Below, one piece after another: positions 34,071 through 42,767 of a stretch of DNA of 64,000 nucleotides. The stretch is from Streptococcus thoraltensis DSM 12221 (GTDB lineage: Bacteria; Bacillota; Bacilli; Lactobacillales; Streptococcaceae). A program made the translations under genes and the position numbers. Every line of letters begins with the position of its first letter. The first letter of the stretch is position 1. The notes beneath the pieces are model-generated. The model did not search any database. It saw nothing but the letters and a program-made list of their open reading frames with translations, and was not told where the DNA came from. The stretch lies in the NCBI RefSeq assembly GCF_000380145.1, contig NZ_KB904586.1, forward strand, positions 1 to 64,000, in the 5' to 3' direction.

Positions 34071-34562
34071 TTAGTCTTCCAAACGTTTTTGCAACCAAAT
34101 AATATCGTGCCACCGTTCAAATTTATAGCCAATTTTAGTAAAATGCCCTACCTTTTCATAACCACGATCTTGATGGAAACCGATACTCGCTTCATTAGGA
34201 TAGGTGATACAAGCTAAGAAGTTTTTCATTCCTATCATCTCCAGTTCTTTTTCTAAAGCATCATATAACTTAGTTCCAACCTGCTTACCACGTGCATTTT
34301 CTGCAACATAGATAGACACCTCACAAGACCAATCATAGGCTGTGCGGTCCTTATAGGTGCTGGCATAGGCATAACCTAAAATTTCACCTTCTTCTTGATA
34401 AACAAGGTAAGGAAATTTAGTTAGGGTCTGATTGATGCGTTGTTTAAATTCAGCTACACTTGGAACGGTGTGTTCGAAGGTAATGGCAGTTTTTTCCACA
34501 TAGGGGGCATAAATGGCTAAGAGTTTTTTAGCATCAGAGTGCTTAGCCCGTCTAATGATTAT
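34071..34562 (-). CDS. GNAT acetyltransferase (phosphinothricin-acetyltransferase-like), non-standard start
   Basis: Acetyl-CoA N-acetyltransferase of about 163 residues. Family features: IIRRAKHSDAKKLLAIYAPYV (first strand and helix), the EVSIYVAENARGKQVGTKL acetyl-CoA loop, and the C-terminal YEKVGHFTKIGYKF. The first conventional start is a GTG at 34499, which would remove the entire N-terminal strand and helix. Between the upstream stop (34575-34577) and that GTG only ATA, ATC and ATT codons (34562, 34559, 34556) are available, next to AAAGGAG. The start region lies inside the end of the upstream GNAT gene (stop at 34552), so translation is probably coupled. Substrate unknown; family members acylate methionine sulfoximine or phosphinothricin-like amines. 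Confidence 0.7.
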   Translation of the reverse strand: MIIRRAKHSDAKKLLAIYAPYVEKTAITFEHTVPSVAEFKQRINQTLTKFPYLVYQEEGEILGYAYASTYKDRTAYDWSCEVSIYVAENARGKQVGTKLYDALEKELEMIGMKNFLACITYPNEASIGFHQDRGYEKVGHFTKIGYKFERWHDIIWLQKRLED

Positions 34563-35112
34563 AGGTCTTCTCCTTTAGATAATCTGATTTTAAAATGGCA
34601 AAGACGGCAATATCAACGAGACCGCGGTTATTAATCGATGCTTGACGAAGTGTTCCTTCATATGACATGCCTGCCTTAGTCATAACTTTTCCAGAAGCTG
34701 GATTTTCCGTATCAAAAACAGCTTGAATACGATTGATGTCCGTTTTTTCAAACAGGTTGGCAATTACTGCTTCCAAGGCTTCTGTCATAAAGCCCTCATT
34801 CCAAAAGTCTTTGCCCAAAATATAACCAATCTCAGCAGTTTTGGTATCTCTTTTGTAAGCAACGATAGAGATATTGCCTATCAGTGTTTGATTTGCTTTT
34901 TCAACAATGGCCCAATGGTAATAGCCAGAACGCTCTTCTTTTATCCAAGAAGTGATAACGTCTCTAGTAATTTCCTGATTTTCATGTGCTTGCCAAGTAA
35001 CATGTGTGATATTATCTTGACGACCCGCCCAGTGCTCAAACATGGCTGGCACATCTTCAAGCATAAAAGGTCTCAAAACCAGGCGTTTGGTTTCAATGGT
35101 TTCTATAGACAT
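34552..35112 (-). CDS. GNAT acetyltransferase (RimJ/RimL type)
   Basis: 186 residues starting MSIETIETKRLVLRPFMLED, the classic RimJ/RimL opening, with a AAGGAGG ribosome site. Core motifs: IGNISIVAYKRDTKTAEIGYILGKDFWNEGFMTEAL and NPASGKVMTKAGMSYEGTLRQ. Such enzymes acetylate N-termini of ribosomal proteins or small molecules. It sits 89 bases after fhs and overlaps the next GNAT start. Confidence 0.82.
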   Translation of the reverse strand: MSIETIETKRLVLRPFMLEDVPAMFEHWAGRQDNITHVTWQAHENQEITRDVITSWIKEERSGYYHWAIVEKANQTLIGNISIVAYKRDTKTAEIGYILGKDFWNEGFMTEALEAVIANLFEKTDINRIQAVFDTENPASGKVMTKAGMSYEGTLRQASINNRGLVDIAVFAILKSDYLKEKTYNH

Positions 35113-35201
35113 AAATGCCTCCTTGATAACTTTTTAGCAAAATTTCTCAAAAAGTTTTTCTATTATTGTAGCCCAAAAAGAAAGGCTGGCTTTCTTTTTG
35201 A

Positions 35202-36872
35202 TTAGAATAAGCCGATTGCCGTACCATCTTCTAGAACATCCATGTTAAGCGCAGCTGGTTGTTTTGGCAAACCAGGCATGGTCATGACGTCACCTGTCAA
35301 AGCAACGATAAAGCCTGCACCTGTTTTGGGAACGAATTCACGAATGGTAACATCGAAGCCCTCTGGTGCTCCAAGCAAAGCGGGATTATCTGAGAAAGAG
35401 TATTGAGTTTTAGCCATACAGATTGGTAATTTATCCCAACCAAATTCAGCAAACTGTTTGAGTTGCATTTTGGCTTTCGGACCAAATTGCACTGAAGTTC
35501 CTCCGTAAACTTTGGTCACAATTTTGCGGGCTTTTTCTTCTAAGCTATCTTCGTCATTGTAAAGACGTTGGTAATTGGCTTCTCCTTTGTCGATTGTCTC
35601 AACGAGGGTTTTAGCAAGTTCAATACCACCGTCGGCACCATCAGCCCAAACACTAGCTAATTCAACTGGCACATCGAGTTCTTGGCAGATCTCTTTCAAT
35701 ACAGCGATTTCTGCTGGGGTATCTGCTACAAATTCGTTGATAGCAACGACCGCAGGAATCCCGTATTGACGAATGTTTTCAACGTGACGCTTTAGGTTTT
35801 CAAATCCTGCACGGACAGCCTCAACATTTTCTTCTGCCAATTCTGTTTTGGCAACTCCACCATGCATCTTTAGAGCACGAAGAGTCGCTACGATAACAAC
35901 GGCATCTGGTGATTTAGGAAGGTTTGGTGTCTTAATATCAAGGAATTTTTCAGCTCCCAAGTCTGCACCAAAACCAGCTTCTGTCACAGTGTAGTCTGCC
36001 AAACGTAAAGCCGTTGTCGTGGCTAAAACTGAGTTGCAACCATGAGCGATATTCGCAAACGGTCCACCATGAACTAAGGCTGGTGTGCCATAAATGGTTT
36101 GTACCAAGTTTGGTTTTATAGCATCTTTTAAAATGAGGGTCAATGCGCCTTCCACTTTGAGGTCACGCACGTAAACAGGCTTACGCTTGACATCATAGGC
36201 GACCACAATATTAGAAAGCCGTTTTTTGAGGTCCTTGAGATCAGTGGCTAAGCAGAGAATAGCCATGATTTCTGAGGCAACAGTGATGTCAAAACCATCT
36301 TCACGAGGAATCCCATTGACTGGGCTACCCAAGCCAACAATAACTTGGCGAAGGGCACGATCATTAAGGTCAACCACACGCTTCCAGATGACACGACGTT
36401 GATCAATCTGAAGGTCGTTACCCTGTTGGAGGTGATTATCCAAAAGAGCAGACAAAGCATTATTAGCTGTTGTAATAGCGTGCATATCGCCTGTAAAATG
36501 AAGATTGATGTCTTCCATCGGAAGAACTTGCGCATAACCGCCACCAGCTGCACCACCTTTAATCCCCATAACCGGACCAAGTGATGGCTCACGAAGGGCA
36601 ATCATAGTTTGTTTACCAATCTTATTGAGAGCATCTGCAAGACCGATAGACATGGTCGACTTCCCTTCCCCTGCAGGTGTAGGGTTAATAGCCGTTACTA
36701 AAATCAGTTTCCCTGGTTCATTTGATTGGACTTCTTTAATCTTATCAAAAGATAATTTAGCCTTGTATTTTCCATAAAGTTCAATATCATCAAAGCCAAT
36801 ACCAACTTTTTCAACAATTTCCGTAATCGGTTTTAGTTCAATGCTTTGAGCAATTTCAATATCAGATTTCAT
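35202..36872 (-). CDS. fhs: Formate-tetrahydrofolate ligase
   Basis: ATP-dependent synthesis of 10-formyl-THF for purine and formyl-Met-tRNA supply. 556 residues, normal length, with the P-loop-like [18 protein letters not shown] and the family stretches [27 protein letters not shown] and [16 protein letters not shown]. The upstream region has a TGATATAAT extended -10 on the minus strand near 36900. Confidence 0.95.
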   Translation of the reverse strand: MKSDIEIAQSIELKPITEIVEKVGIGFDDIELYGKYKAKLSFDKIKEVQSNEPGKLILVTAINPTPAGEGKSTMSIGLADALNKIGKQTMIALREPSLGPVMGIKGGAAGGGYAQVLPMEDINLHFTGDMHAITTANNALSALLDNHLQQGNDLQIDQRRVIWKRVVDLNDRALRQVIVGLGSPVNGIPREDGFDITVASEIMAILCLATDLKDLKKRLSNIVVAYDVKRKPVYVRDLKVEGALTLILKDAIKPNLVQTIYGTPALVHGGPFANIAHGCNSVLATTTALRLADYTVTEAGFGADLGAEKFLDIKTPNLPKSPDAVVIVATLRALKMHGGVAKTELAEENVEAVRAGFENLKRHVENIRQYGIPAVVAINEFVADTPAEIAVLKEICQELDVPVELASVWADGADGGIELAKTLVETIDKGEANYQRLYNDEDSLEEKARKIVTKVYGGTSVQFGPKAKMQLKQFAEFGWDKLPICMAKTQYSFSDNPALLGAPEGFDVTIREFVPKTGAGFIVALTGDVMTMPGLPKQPAALNMDVLEDGTAIGLF

Positions 36873-36977
36873 GAGACACCTCTTCTAGATAGTAAGAATA
36901 TTATATCATACCAGAACAAAAAACGCATGATGTTTTCTTTTTTAATGATAAAAGTTCGTTTTTGACCCAAATAAAAA

Positions 36978-37004
36978 AAGGAAACAGATAAAAATCTCTG
37001 TTTT
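36978..37004 (-). terminator. Terminator after gcvH
   Basis: On the minus strand GAAAACAGAGATTTTTATCTGTTTC forms a 7-bp stem followed by a T-run (CCTTTTTTT). Confidence 0.65.
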
Positions 37005-37005
37005 C

Positions 37006-37344
37006 TTAATTTTTAGGGTCTTCTAACGCATTATAGGCAGCTTCATCAACATTTGATAAAACAACAATCCAGTTTTTAGAGGCATCTGCTTGATTTAGTA
37101 AATCAGGATCCGCGCCCGCTGCTTCATTGCGAGAAACGATAGTACCTGCTAGAGGACTTGTCAATTCCATAACGGCTTTTGAACTTTCAAGATTCAAAAG
37201 ACTATCATCAACATCTATAGTATCTTCTTCTGTGAAGTCAATGTAGGCGATATTGCCAAGAACATCTTGTAATTCTGGAGTCATGCTAATTCTATAAAGG
37301 TCTTCTTCTTTTGTAATTAGTAATGAATTTGCTACTTTTGCCAT
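37006..37344 (-). CDS. gcvH: Glycine cleavage H-like lipoyl carrier protein
   Basis: 112 residues with the lipoylated lysine in [11 protein letters not shown] and the GcvH core [11 protein letters not shown]…DPDLLNQ. There are no other glycine-cleavage genes nearby, so it is more likely a lipoyl relay protein: an H protein that receives lipoate and passes it on through LipL, encoded 66 bases upstream. AAGGAG precedes the ATG. Confidence 0.85.
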   Translation of the reverse strand: MAKVANSLLITKEEDLYRISMTPELQDVLGNIAYIDFTEEDTIDVDDSLLNLESSKAVMELTSPLAGTIVSRNEAAGADPDLLNQADASKNWIVVLSNVDEAAYNALEDPKN

Positions 37345-37410
37345 GGGTTCTCCTTGTGTCTTTTTTCATTCTTTTAAACCATACCATTATAGCAAGATTT
37401 ATCTTAAAAA

Positions 37411-38241
37411 TCAGCTTAAAGTGCTCACATTACGCTTCAAATGTTGGTTTAAAAATTTTTCATAAGTTGTCATTAAGTCTTGATTTAAATGCAGTTGGTG
37501 TTTGATCATCCCCAATTTTTCAAGGCTTTGAATGGCTCTATTTTGAATATCATCTATACTAAATGAAGTACCAAGTAAGTCTGAGAGATTAGCCATGCAC
37601 TCTGGGTCAATATCAGGGTATTTAGCTGTAGTCGGTTCTTTCTGAATCCCACTTTCATAGAAGGATTTGACCAAACGACCACGAAAATCCTGATCTCCGT
37701 AGACACTGAGGTAAATCGAAATAACGACGGAATCTTTGATTCGTCGCTGAGCAATTCCTGCAAATTTTTTCCCCTTGATACTCAAATCAAAAGTTCCCGG
37801 ACAATAGGAATGCGGCACTTCAAAATGCTCAATAAGTGCTTCAAAATCATTAAACATGTCTCGAATCAAATCCACCATGAGAAGGTAAGCATCATTTATA
37901 GATAATTGATTAGCATTTGGTAGAATCAATGAAAAATTCAAAACGCCATCATCGGAAATAACACCTAGTCCACCAATGTTTCGCACAATCGGCTGGTAAC
38001 CAAGTTTCTTAATAGTTTGTAAGCCATCTTCAAAATAGGGCACTTGTCGATCAAGCATTCCCAAAATTACAATATTTTCCATTGGCCAAAAATGTAGGAT
38101 CATACTTTCTGGCTGCTGACTAATATAACGCAAGAAAGTATCCGCCCAAGCAAACGGTTGGACGGTTTGTTTACTTGGATCTTCATAAAGACCAAAAACA
38201 TTTAGCTTCAAGGGACTGAGTATTTCTAAAGACTTGGACAA
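37411..38241 (-). CDS. lipL: LipL-type octanoyl/lipoyl amidotransferase (LplA family)
   Basis: 276 residues of the lipoate ligase fold. VRNIGGLGVISDDGVLNFS (lipoate-binding), then PHSYCPGTFDLSIKGKKFAGIAQRR: the Cys in SYCPGT corresponds to the catalytic cysteine of LipL, which transfers the lipoyl group from GcvH to E2 subunits by amidotransfer rather than using ATP. The start is TTG at 38241, seven bases after AAAGGAG. Same strand as gcvH. A plain lipoate ligase is the alternative; the Cys and the neighbour favour LipL. Confidence 0.75.
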   Translation of the reverse strand: MSKSLEILSPLKLNVFGLYEDPSKQTVQPFAWADTFLRYISQQPESMILHFWPMENIVILGMLDRQVPYFEDGLQTIKKLGYQPIVRNIGGLGVISDDGVLNFSLILPNANQLSINDAYLLMVDLIRDMFNDFEALIEHFEVPHSYCPGTFDLSIKGKKFAGIAQRRIKDSVVISIYLSVYGDQDFRGRLVKSFYESGIQKEPTTAKYPDIDPECMANLSDLLGTSFSIDDIQNRAIQSLEKLGMIKHQLHLNQDLMTTYEKFLNQHLKRNVSTLS

Positions 38242-38338
38242 GACTTAGCTCCTTTTATAGATTCTTAACCTTATCTATGATACATCAAGATCTTGAAGAA
38301 CTCAACAACTTATCTTTTTTTGTAAACCAATCAAAAAG

Positions 38339-38373
38339 TTTACCAATTAAGGCTTTTTTAGTACAATATGCTT
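38339..38373 (+). promoter_or_regulatory. Promoter giving a leaderless coaB transcript
   Basis: TTTACC (38339-38344), a 17-base spacer and TACAAT (38362-38367). Six bases later comes ATG 38374, so transcription should start at the start codon. No Shine-Dalgarno sequence lies between. Confidence 0.55.
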
Positions 38374-39060
38374 ATGAAAATTTTGATTACATCAGGCGGA
38401 ACAACTGAAGCTATTGATTCTGTTCGTGGCATCACCAATCATTCAACTGGGAGATTGGGGAAAGTTATTGCTGAAACGTTTCTAAATCAAGGTCACGAAG
38501 TGACATTGATTACAACAAAACAGGCTTTAAAACCAGAAAGCCATCCTCATTTAGCGCTTAACATAATCTCTTCTGTCGCTAACTTACAGGAGGCTTTAGA
38601 AGCATTGGTACCTCAGCACAATGTTCTAATCCATGCTATGGCTGTATCTGATTATACTCCAGTTTATATGACTGACTTAGATGAGTTGAAACAGACATCT
38701 GACATAGATCAACTTTTAGAAAAAAGTAATTCTGAAACTAAGATTTCTTCAAAATCCGATTATCAGGTCTTATTTTTAAAGAAAACACCAAAACTGATTT
38801 CACAGGTTAAACGATGGAACCCAAATATCAAGTTGATTGGTTTTAAACTATTAGTGGATGTGTCCAAGGAAGAGTTAGTATCGGTAGCACGTGATAGCCT
38901 TAGAAACAACAGAGCAGACTTTATCTTGGCTAATGATTTGAGTCAAATCACTGCCAGTCATCACCAAGCTTGGCTAGTTGGCTATGATACTGTTCAAGAA
39001 GCTACGACTAAAACAGAAATTGCTAAGCTAATATATAAAGAGGTGATCAAAGATGACTAA
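38374..39060 (+). CDS. coaB: Phosphopantothenate-cysteine ligase
   Basis: Monofunctional CoaB, about 228 residues, joining 4'-phosphopantothenate and cysteine in CoA synthesis. Motifs: LITSGGTTEAIDSVRGITNHSTGRLG (nucleotide binding) and the conserved AVSDYTP and NRADFILANDL. Streptococci encode CoaB and CoaC separately, as here. The start is probably ATG 38374; an ATG six bases earlier lies within the region expected to be upstream of transcription. It overlaps coaC by eight bases. Confidence 0.92.
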   Translation: MKILITSGGTTEAIDSVRGITNHSTGRLGKVIAETFLNQGHEVTLITTKQALKPESHPHLALNIISSVANLQEALEALVPQHNVLIHAMAVSDYTPVYMTDLDELKQTSDIDQLLEKSNSETKISSKSDYQVLFLKKTPKLISQVKRWNPNIKLIGFKLLVDVSKEELVSVARDSLRNNRADFILANDLSQITASHHQAWLVGYDTVQEATTKTEIAKLIYKEVIKDD

Positions 39061-39601
39061 AACGATTTTACTGGCGGTTTCAGGTTCTATATCGGCTTAT
39101 AAAGCGGCTGATATTACTAGTCAGTTGGGAAAATTGGGATACAAGGTCCATGTTCTCATGACAGAAGCTGCTACAACATTTATCACTCCCTTAACCCTAC
39201 AAGTTCTTTCTAAAAATCCTGTGCATTTAGATGTTATGGAGGAAAAAATAGCAGATCGCATTAATCATATTGACCTTGGTAAGGAAGCTGATTTGTTCAT
39301 TCTTGCTCCAGCTTCTGCTAATACTATTGCCCAACTAGCAAATGGAATGGCAAATAACATGGTAACCTCAACCGCTCTTGCGTTACCTTCTGGCATTCCA
39401 AAACTTTTTGCACCCGCCATGAATACCAAGATGTATGACCACCCTGCAACACAAGCCAATATCGAACGGTTAAAATCTTATGGCTATCGTGAGATAGAAC
39501 CCAAATCAGCAGTTCTTGCCTGTGGTGATGTTGGACGTGGTGCCCTTGCTGATCTTAATATTATTTTAAAAACCATTGAGGAGACACTCTGTGAAAACTA
39601 A
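39053..39601 (+). CDS. coaC: Phosphopantothenoylcysteine decarboxylase
   Basis: FMN-dependent flavoprotein of 182 residues making 4'-phosphopantetheine. Motifs: AVSGSISAYKAADI (FMN), NHIDLGKEADLFILAPASANTIA with the catalytic His, PAMNTKMYDHP and ACGDVGRGAL with the catalytic Cys. AGAGGTG precedes the ATG within coaB. Translationally coupled on both sides. Confidence 0.94.
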   Translation: MTKTILLAVSGSISAYKAADITSQLGKLGYKVHVLMTEAATTFITPLTLQVLSKNPVHLDVMEEKIADRINHIDLGKEADLFILAPASANTIAQLANGMANNMVTSTALALPSGIPKLFAPAMNTKMYDHPATQANIERLKSYGYREIEPKSAVLACGDVGRGALADLNIILKTIEETLCEN

Positions 39602-40160
39602 CAAAGCCCGCCGAACAGCAATCATCGCTATTTTCTTCGCTGTCATGCTCGTCATTCAACTTCTGAGCAATATGATTTTTAGTCTTTGGCCTATCCCTAT
39701 AAAGCCAACACTTGTTCAAATCCCAGTTATTATCGCAGCAATCTTGTATGGTCCCAGAGTCGGAGCTAGTTTAGGTTTCTTGATGGGGTTGATGAGTCTT
39801 ATTACAAATAGTATCATCATACTACCTACTAGCTACCTCTTTTCACCATTTGTCGAAAATGGGAATTTCACTTCTGCTCTTATAGCCATCGTTCCCCGTG
39901 TTTTAATCGGTATTACTCCTTTTTTCATACATAAGTGGCTCAATAATCGAGTCGGTTTAGCCCTCTCTGGATTGATTGGTTCCTTAACCAATACCGTATT
40001 TGTCCTTTCAGGAATTTTTGTCTTTTTCTCAACGATTTATGGCGGTAATATTCAGGCATTACTCGCAGCTATCGTTTCGTCAAATGCTATCGCTGAGATG
40101 ATTATTTCTGCAGTTCTTGTTTCTGTTATGGTACCCAGACTGGAGCGATTTAAAAAATAA
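39591..40160 (+). CDS. panT: ECF transporter S component, pantothenate (PanT-like)
   Basis: 189 residues with about six membrane spans. I start at GTG 39591 (MKTNKARRTAIIAIF), seven bases after GAGGAG; an ATG at 39576 lies in the same frame. The early IPIKPTLVQIPVIIAAILYGPRVGA stretch is typical of ECF substrate-binding subunits of the PanT type. Its place after coaB and coaC supports uptake of pantothenate, working with the shared EcfAA'T module encoded elsewhere. Confidence 0.85.
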   Translation: MKTNKARRTAIIAIFFAVMLVIQLLSNMIFSLWPIPIKPTLVQIPVIIAAILYGPRVGASLGFLMGLMSLITNSIIILPTSYLFSPFVENGNFTSALIAIVPRVLIGITPFFIHKWLNNRVGLALSGLIGSLTNTVFVLSGIFVFFSTIYGGNIQALLAAIVSSNAIAEMIISAVLVSVMVPRLERFKK

Positions 40161-40162
40161 GC

Positions 40163-40187
40163 AAAACCATGTAAATCTCATGGTTTT
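40163..40187 (+). terminator. Terminator of coaB-coaC-panT
   Basis: AAAACCATG (40163-40171) and CATGGTTTT (40179-40187) form a 9-bp stem with a seven-base loop, then a T-run. Confidence 0.8.
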
Positions 40188-40200
40188 TTTTCTGTAAACA

Positions 40201-40223
40201 TGGTATAATTGAAAGCGTTTAGA
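40201..40223 (+). promoter_or_regulatory. pgm promoter with overlapping cre-like site
   Basis: Extended -10 TGGTATAAT (hexamer 40204-40209) is followed immediately by TTGAAAGCGTTTAGA (40209-40223), which matches the catabolite-responsive consensus WTGNNANCGNWNNCW at all but one fixed position. CcpA bound here would cover the transcription start. Confidence 0.55.
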
Positions 40224-40265
40224 ACAAATTTCAAACGATTTAAAGAACTTTAAAAGGAGTTGCTT

Positions 40266-41984
40266 ATGACCTATCAAGAAACTTATAACAAATGGCTAGC
40301 TTCTGACCAGCTTCCTGATTACCTTCGCCAAGAACTGGAAGGGATGGATGAAGCGACTAAAGAAGATGCTTTCTATACAAATTTGGAATTCGGTACAGCA
40401 GGTATGCGCGGCTATATCGGTGCCGGTACTAATCGTATTAATATCTTTGTTGTCCGTCAAGCAACTGAAGGCTTAGCCAAATTGGTCGAATCAAAAGGTG
40501 AGGAGGCTAAAAAACGTGGTGTGGCTATCGCTTATGATACCCGTCATTTTTCACCAGAATTTGCCTTTGAGTCTGCACAGGTTTTGGCGGCTCATGGTAT
40601 CAAGTCATACGTTTTTGAAAGTCTCCGTCCAACACCAGAGCTATCTTTTGCTGTGCGCCACTACAATGCCATCGCTGGTATCATGGTAACTGCTAGCCAC
40701 AACCCTAAAGAATTTAACGGCTATAAAGTTTATGGCGAAGATGGTGGGCAAATGCCACCTGCAGACGCATCTGCACTCACGGACTATATCCGCGGAATTG
40801 ATAATCCCTTCTCTGTTGAATTGGCAGATTTGGAAGAAAGTAAGGCTTCTGGGCTTATCACTGTTCTTGGAGAAGAAACAGACCGTCTCTACCTTGATGC
40901 GTTAAAAACAATTAATATCAACCATGACTTGATTGAACAATATGGTAAGGACATGAAAATTGTCTACACACCACTTCATGGAACTGGAGAAATGTTAGCT
41001 CGCCGTTCCCTAGCTGAAGCTGGCTTTGAATCCGTTCAAATCGTCGAAAAACAAGCGACTGTAGATCCTGATTTCTCAACGGTTACTTCTCCAAATCCAG
41101 AAAGCCAAGCAGCCTTTGCACTCGCTGAAGAATTAGGTCGCGAAATTGATGCCGACGTTCTCCTTGCGACGGACCCAGATGCTGACCGCGTTGGTGTTGA
41201 AGTGCGTCAATCCGACGGTTCTTATTGGAATCTTTCTGGAAATCAAATTGGTGCGCTTATAGCCAAGTATGTGCTTGAAGCTCACAAAACAGCTGGTACA
41301 CTCCCTGCAAATGCTGCTCTTGCTAAATCAATCGTGTCAACAGAATTGGTCACTAAAATTGCCGAAAGCTACGGCGCAACCATGTTTAACGTCTTGACAG
41401 GCTTCAAATTCATTGCTGAAAAAATCCAAGAATTTGAAGAAACCGGTAACCACACCTACATGTTTGGTTTTGAAGAAAGCTTTGGTTACCTTATTAAACC
41501 ATTCGTACGTGATAAGGACGCTATTCAAGCTGTTCTTATGGTCGCTGAAATCGCTGCCTACTATCGCTCTCGTGGTTTGACCCTCGCTGACGGTATCGAC
41601 GAGATTTTCAAGGAATACGGCTACTTTGCAGAAAAAACCATTTCTGTCACTTTGTCTGGTAAGGATGGTGCTGAACAGATTAAAGCCATTATGTCTAAAT
41701 TCCGTGTCAATGCTCCGAAACAGTTCAATAAAACCGATATTGCACTCTTTGAAGACTTCTCAGAACAAAAAGCTGTTGCACTTGATGGCACAACAACTAA
41801 ACTAACAACTCCTCCTTCAGATGTTCTTAAATACACTTTGACAGATGATTCATGGTTTGCAGTCCGCCCTTCAGGAACAGAACCAAAAATCAAATTCTAT
41901 ATCGCAACTGTTGGTGAGACCTTAGATGAAGCAAACGAAAAAGTTGCTAACATCGAAAAAGAAATTAATGACTTTGTAAAATAA
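40266..41984 (+). CDS. pgm: Alpha-phosphoglucomutase (PgcA type)
   Basis: Interconverts glucose-6-phosphate and glucose-1-phosphate for UDP-glucose, cell-wall and capsule precursors. 572 residues from ATG 40266, with AAAGGAG eight bases upstream. All four domain motifs are visible: phosphoserine TASHNPKEFNGYK, metal-binding DPDADRVGVE, sugar-binding FGFEESFGY and phosphate-binding RPSGTEPKIKFY. A possible cre site at the promoter suggests carbon-source control. Confidence 0.95.
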   Translation: MTYQETYNKWLASDQLPDYLRQELEGMDEATKEDAFYTNLEFGTAGMRGYIGAGTNRINIFVVRQATEGLAKLVESKGEEAKKRGVAIAYDTRHFSPEFAFESAQVLAAHGIKSYVFESLRPTPELSFAVRHYNAIAGIMVTASHNPKEFNGYKVYGEDGGQMPPADASALTDYIRGIDNPFSVELADLEESKASGLITVLGEETDRLYLDALKTININHDLIEQYGKDMKIVYTPLHGTGEMLARRSLAEAGFESVQIVEKQATVDPDFSTVTSPNPESQAAFALAEELGREIDADVLLATDPDADRVGVEVRQSDGSYWNLSGNQIGALIAKYVLEAHKTAGTLPANAALAKSIVSTELVTKIAESYGATMFNVLTGFKFIAEKIQEFEETGNHTYMFGFEESFGYLIKPFVRDKDAIQAVLMVAEIAAYYRSRGLTLADGIDEIFKEYGYFAEKTISVTLSGKDGAEQIKAIMSKFRVNAPKQFNKTDIALFEDFSEQKAVALDGTTTKLTTPPSDVLKYTLTDDSWFAVRPSGTEPKIKFYIATVGETLDEANEKVANIEKEINDFVK

Positions 41985-42000
41985 GGTCACAATAAAGCGA

Positions 42001-42070
42001 AGAAATTCGAATTTCTAGCCCTATCATTTCTGTAGTGGGTAATGCCACCGCAGGGATTATAGGGCTTTTT
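42001..42070 (+). terminator. Long terminator after pgm
   Basis: A perfect 16-base palindrome AGAAATTCGAATTTCT (42001-42016) is followed directly by a 22-position hairpin, AGCCCTATCATTTCTGTAGTGG-type arm at 42017-42038 and its partner ending at 42066, mostly paired with G-U tolerance, then TTTTT. The stem is unusually long for a terminator; a diverged relative lies at 26945. Confidence 0.8.
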
Positions 42071-42082
42071 GGGCGTAAAAAA

Positions 42083-42201
42083 GTTCCATATGACTTCTAG
42101 TGGCAACTGTTCAAACTCACACTAGAAAGACTCATATGGAACATCTTAAGAAGACTACTGATTTAACTTTACGTTATCACTATCAGGAACAGATGGCTTA
42201 G
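42083..42201 (+). mobile_element. Possible insertion-sequence remnant
   Basis: GTTCCATATGA…CTTCTAGTG (42083-42102) and its near-complement at 42120-42142 form a long inverted repeat. The right arm contains an ATG (42136) that opens a 21-codon frame, MEHLKKTTDLTLRYHYQEQMA. The opening resembles starts of ISL3-type transposases as I recall them, but it is too short to decide. A MITE-like remnant follows directly. Confidence 0.3.
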
Positions 42202-42211
42202 TCTGCTGGAT

Positions 42212-42295
42212 TATAGAAATAAATTAACATTCAGACAAGAAACTAAGGCACAGATAATACTGAAAGTGACGAGGTATCAAAGGTAATTCAAAAGA
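42212..42295. repeat. MITE-like element, copy D (internally deleted)
   Basis: The left end TATAGaaAtaAATtAAC…TTCAGaCAAGaAAC aligns with copy A's left end, and GAAAGTGAcgAGGTATCAAA with AATTCAAAAGAC aligns with its right end. About 130 central bases are missing and the last TATA is lost. Confidence 0.6.
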
Positions 42296-42686
42296 CGTTG
42301 TTTTAGTATAAGGCGAATGTTCCTCGTTCCTCTCATTCCCGACTTCAAACAGTCTTTCAGACGACTTGATCCTACCTCCACACAATTCAACCTCATATAA
42401 ACATTTGAATCAGGAAATGAATTCTACCATTCGTGACCCATCTGGAATAAGGTTTCTAAACTAAAACATGTTCACAATGGCAGTAGAAATTAGAATTGTA
42501 AAAAAATAGTTATCTAAAAGTCAGTCAAAGGCTCTCCCCTAGTTCTACAAAAGATGTAATGAAGATGATGTGGATTTTGTGGAATTTACAGATAATCAGA
42601 AATTGGTTTTAAGCCTTTTTATCTCAAACCAACCAAGACACTATTACTTTCGAATGATAAAAGATTAATCCATTCTAAATCCAATA
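42296..42686. other. Intergenic stretch, nothing recognised
   Basis: About 390 AT-rich bases between the MITE remnant and the peptide gene promoter. No ORF with a ribosome site and no shared repeat found. Confidence 0.4.
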
Positions 42687-42767
42687 TTGACCTTTTTTCT
42701 TATATAAGATAAAATAATAATATAAAATTAAAGCGCCTCCAATATTTTAAATAGTAATAAAGGAGGC
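42687..42767 (+). promoter_or_regulatory. Promoter and RBS-sequestering hairpin of the peptide gene
   Basis: TTGACC (42687-42692), a 17-base spacer and TAAAAT (42710-42715) form a strong promoter. In the leader, GCCTCC (42735-42740) is complementary to GGAGGC (42762-42767), which is the ribosome site itself seven bases before the ATG at 42774. The 21-base loop is AT-only, so the helix could open on warming, on binding of a factor, or on ribosome arrival. Confidence 0.65.

Noticed and set aside
33902..34132. 76-codon minus-strand frame downstream of the GNAT gene
   Set aside because: Its first third is an alternative frame of the GNAT coding end, and the rest shows no domain. No ribosome site.
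42083..42142. Inverted repeat as a simple terminator
   Set aside because: The pgm terminator already lies at 42017-42070, and the repeat has no T-run; it is better explained as an insertion-sequence remnant, though uncertain.
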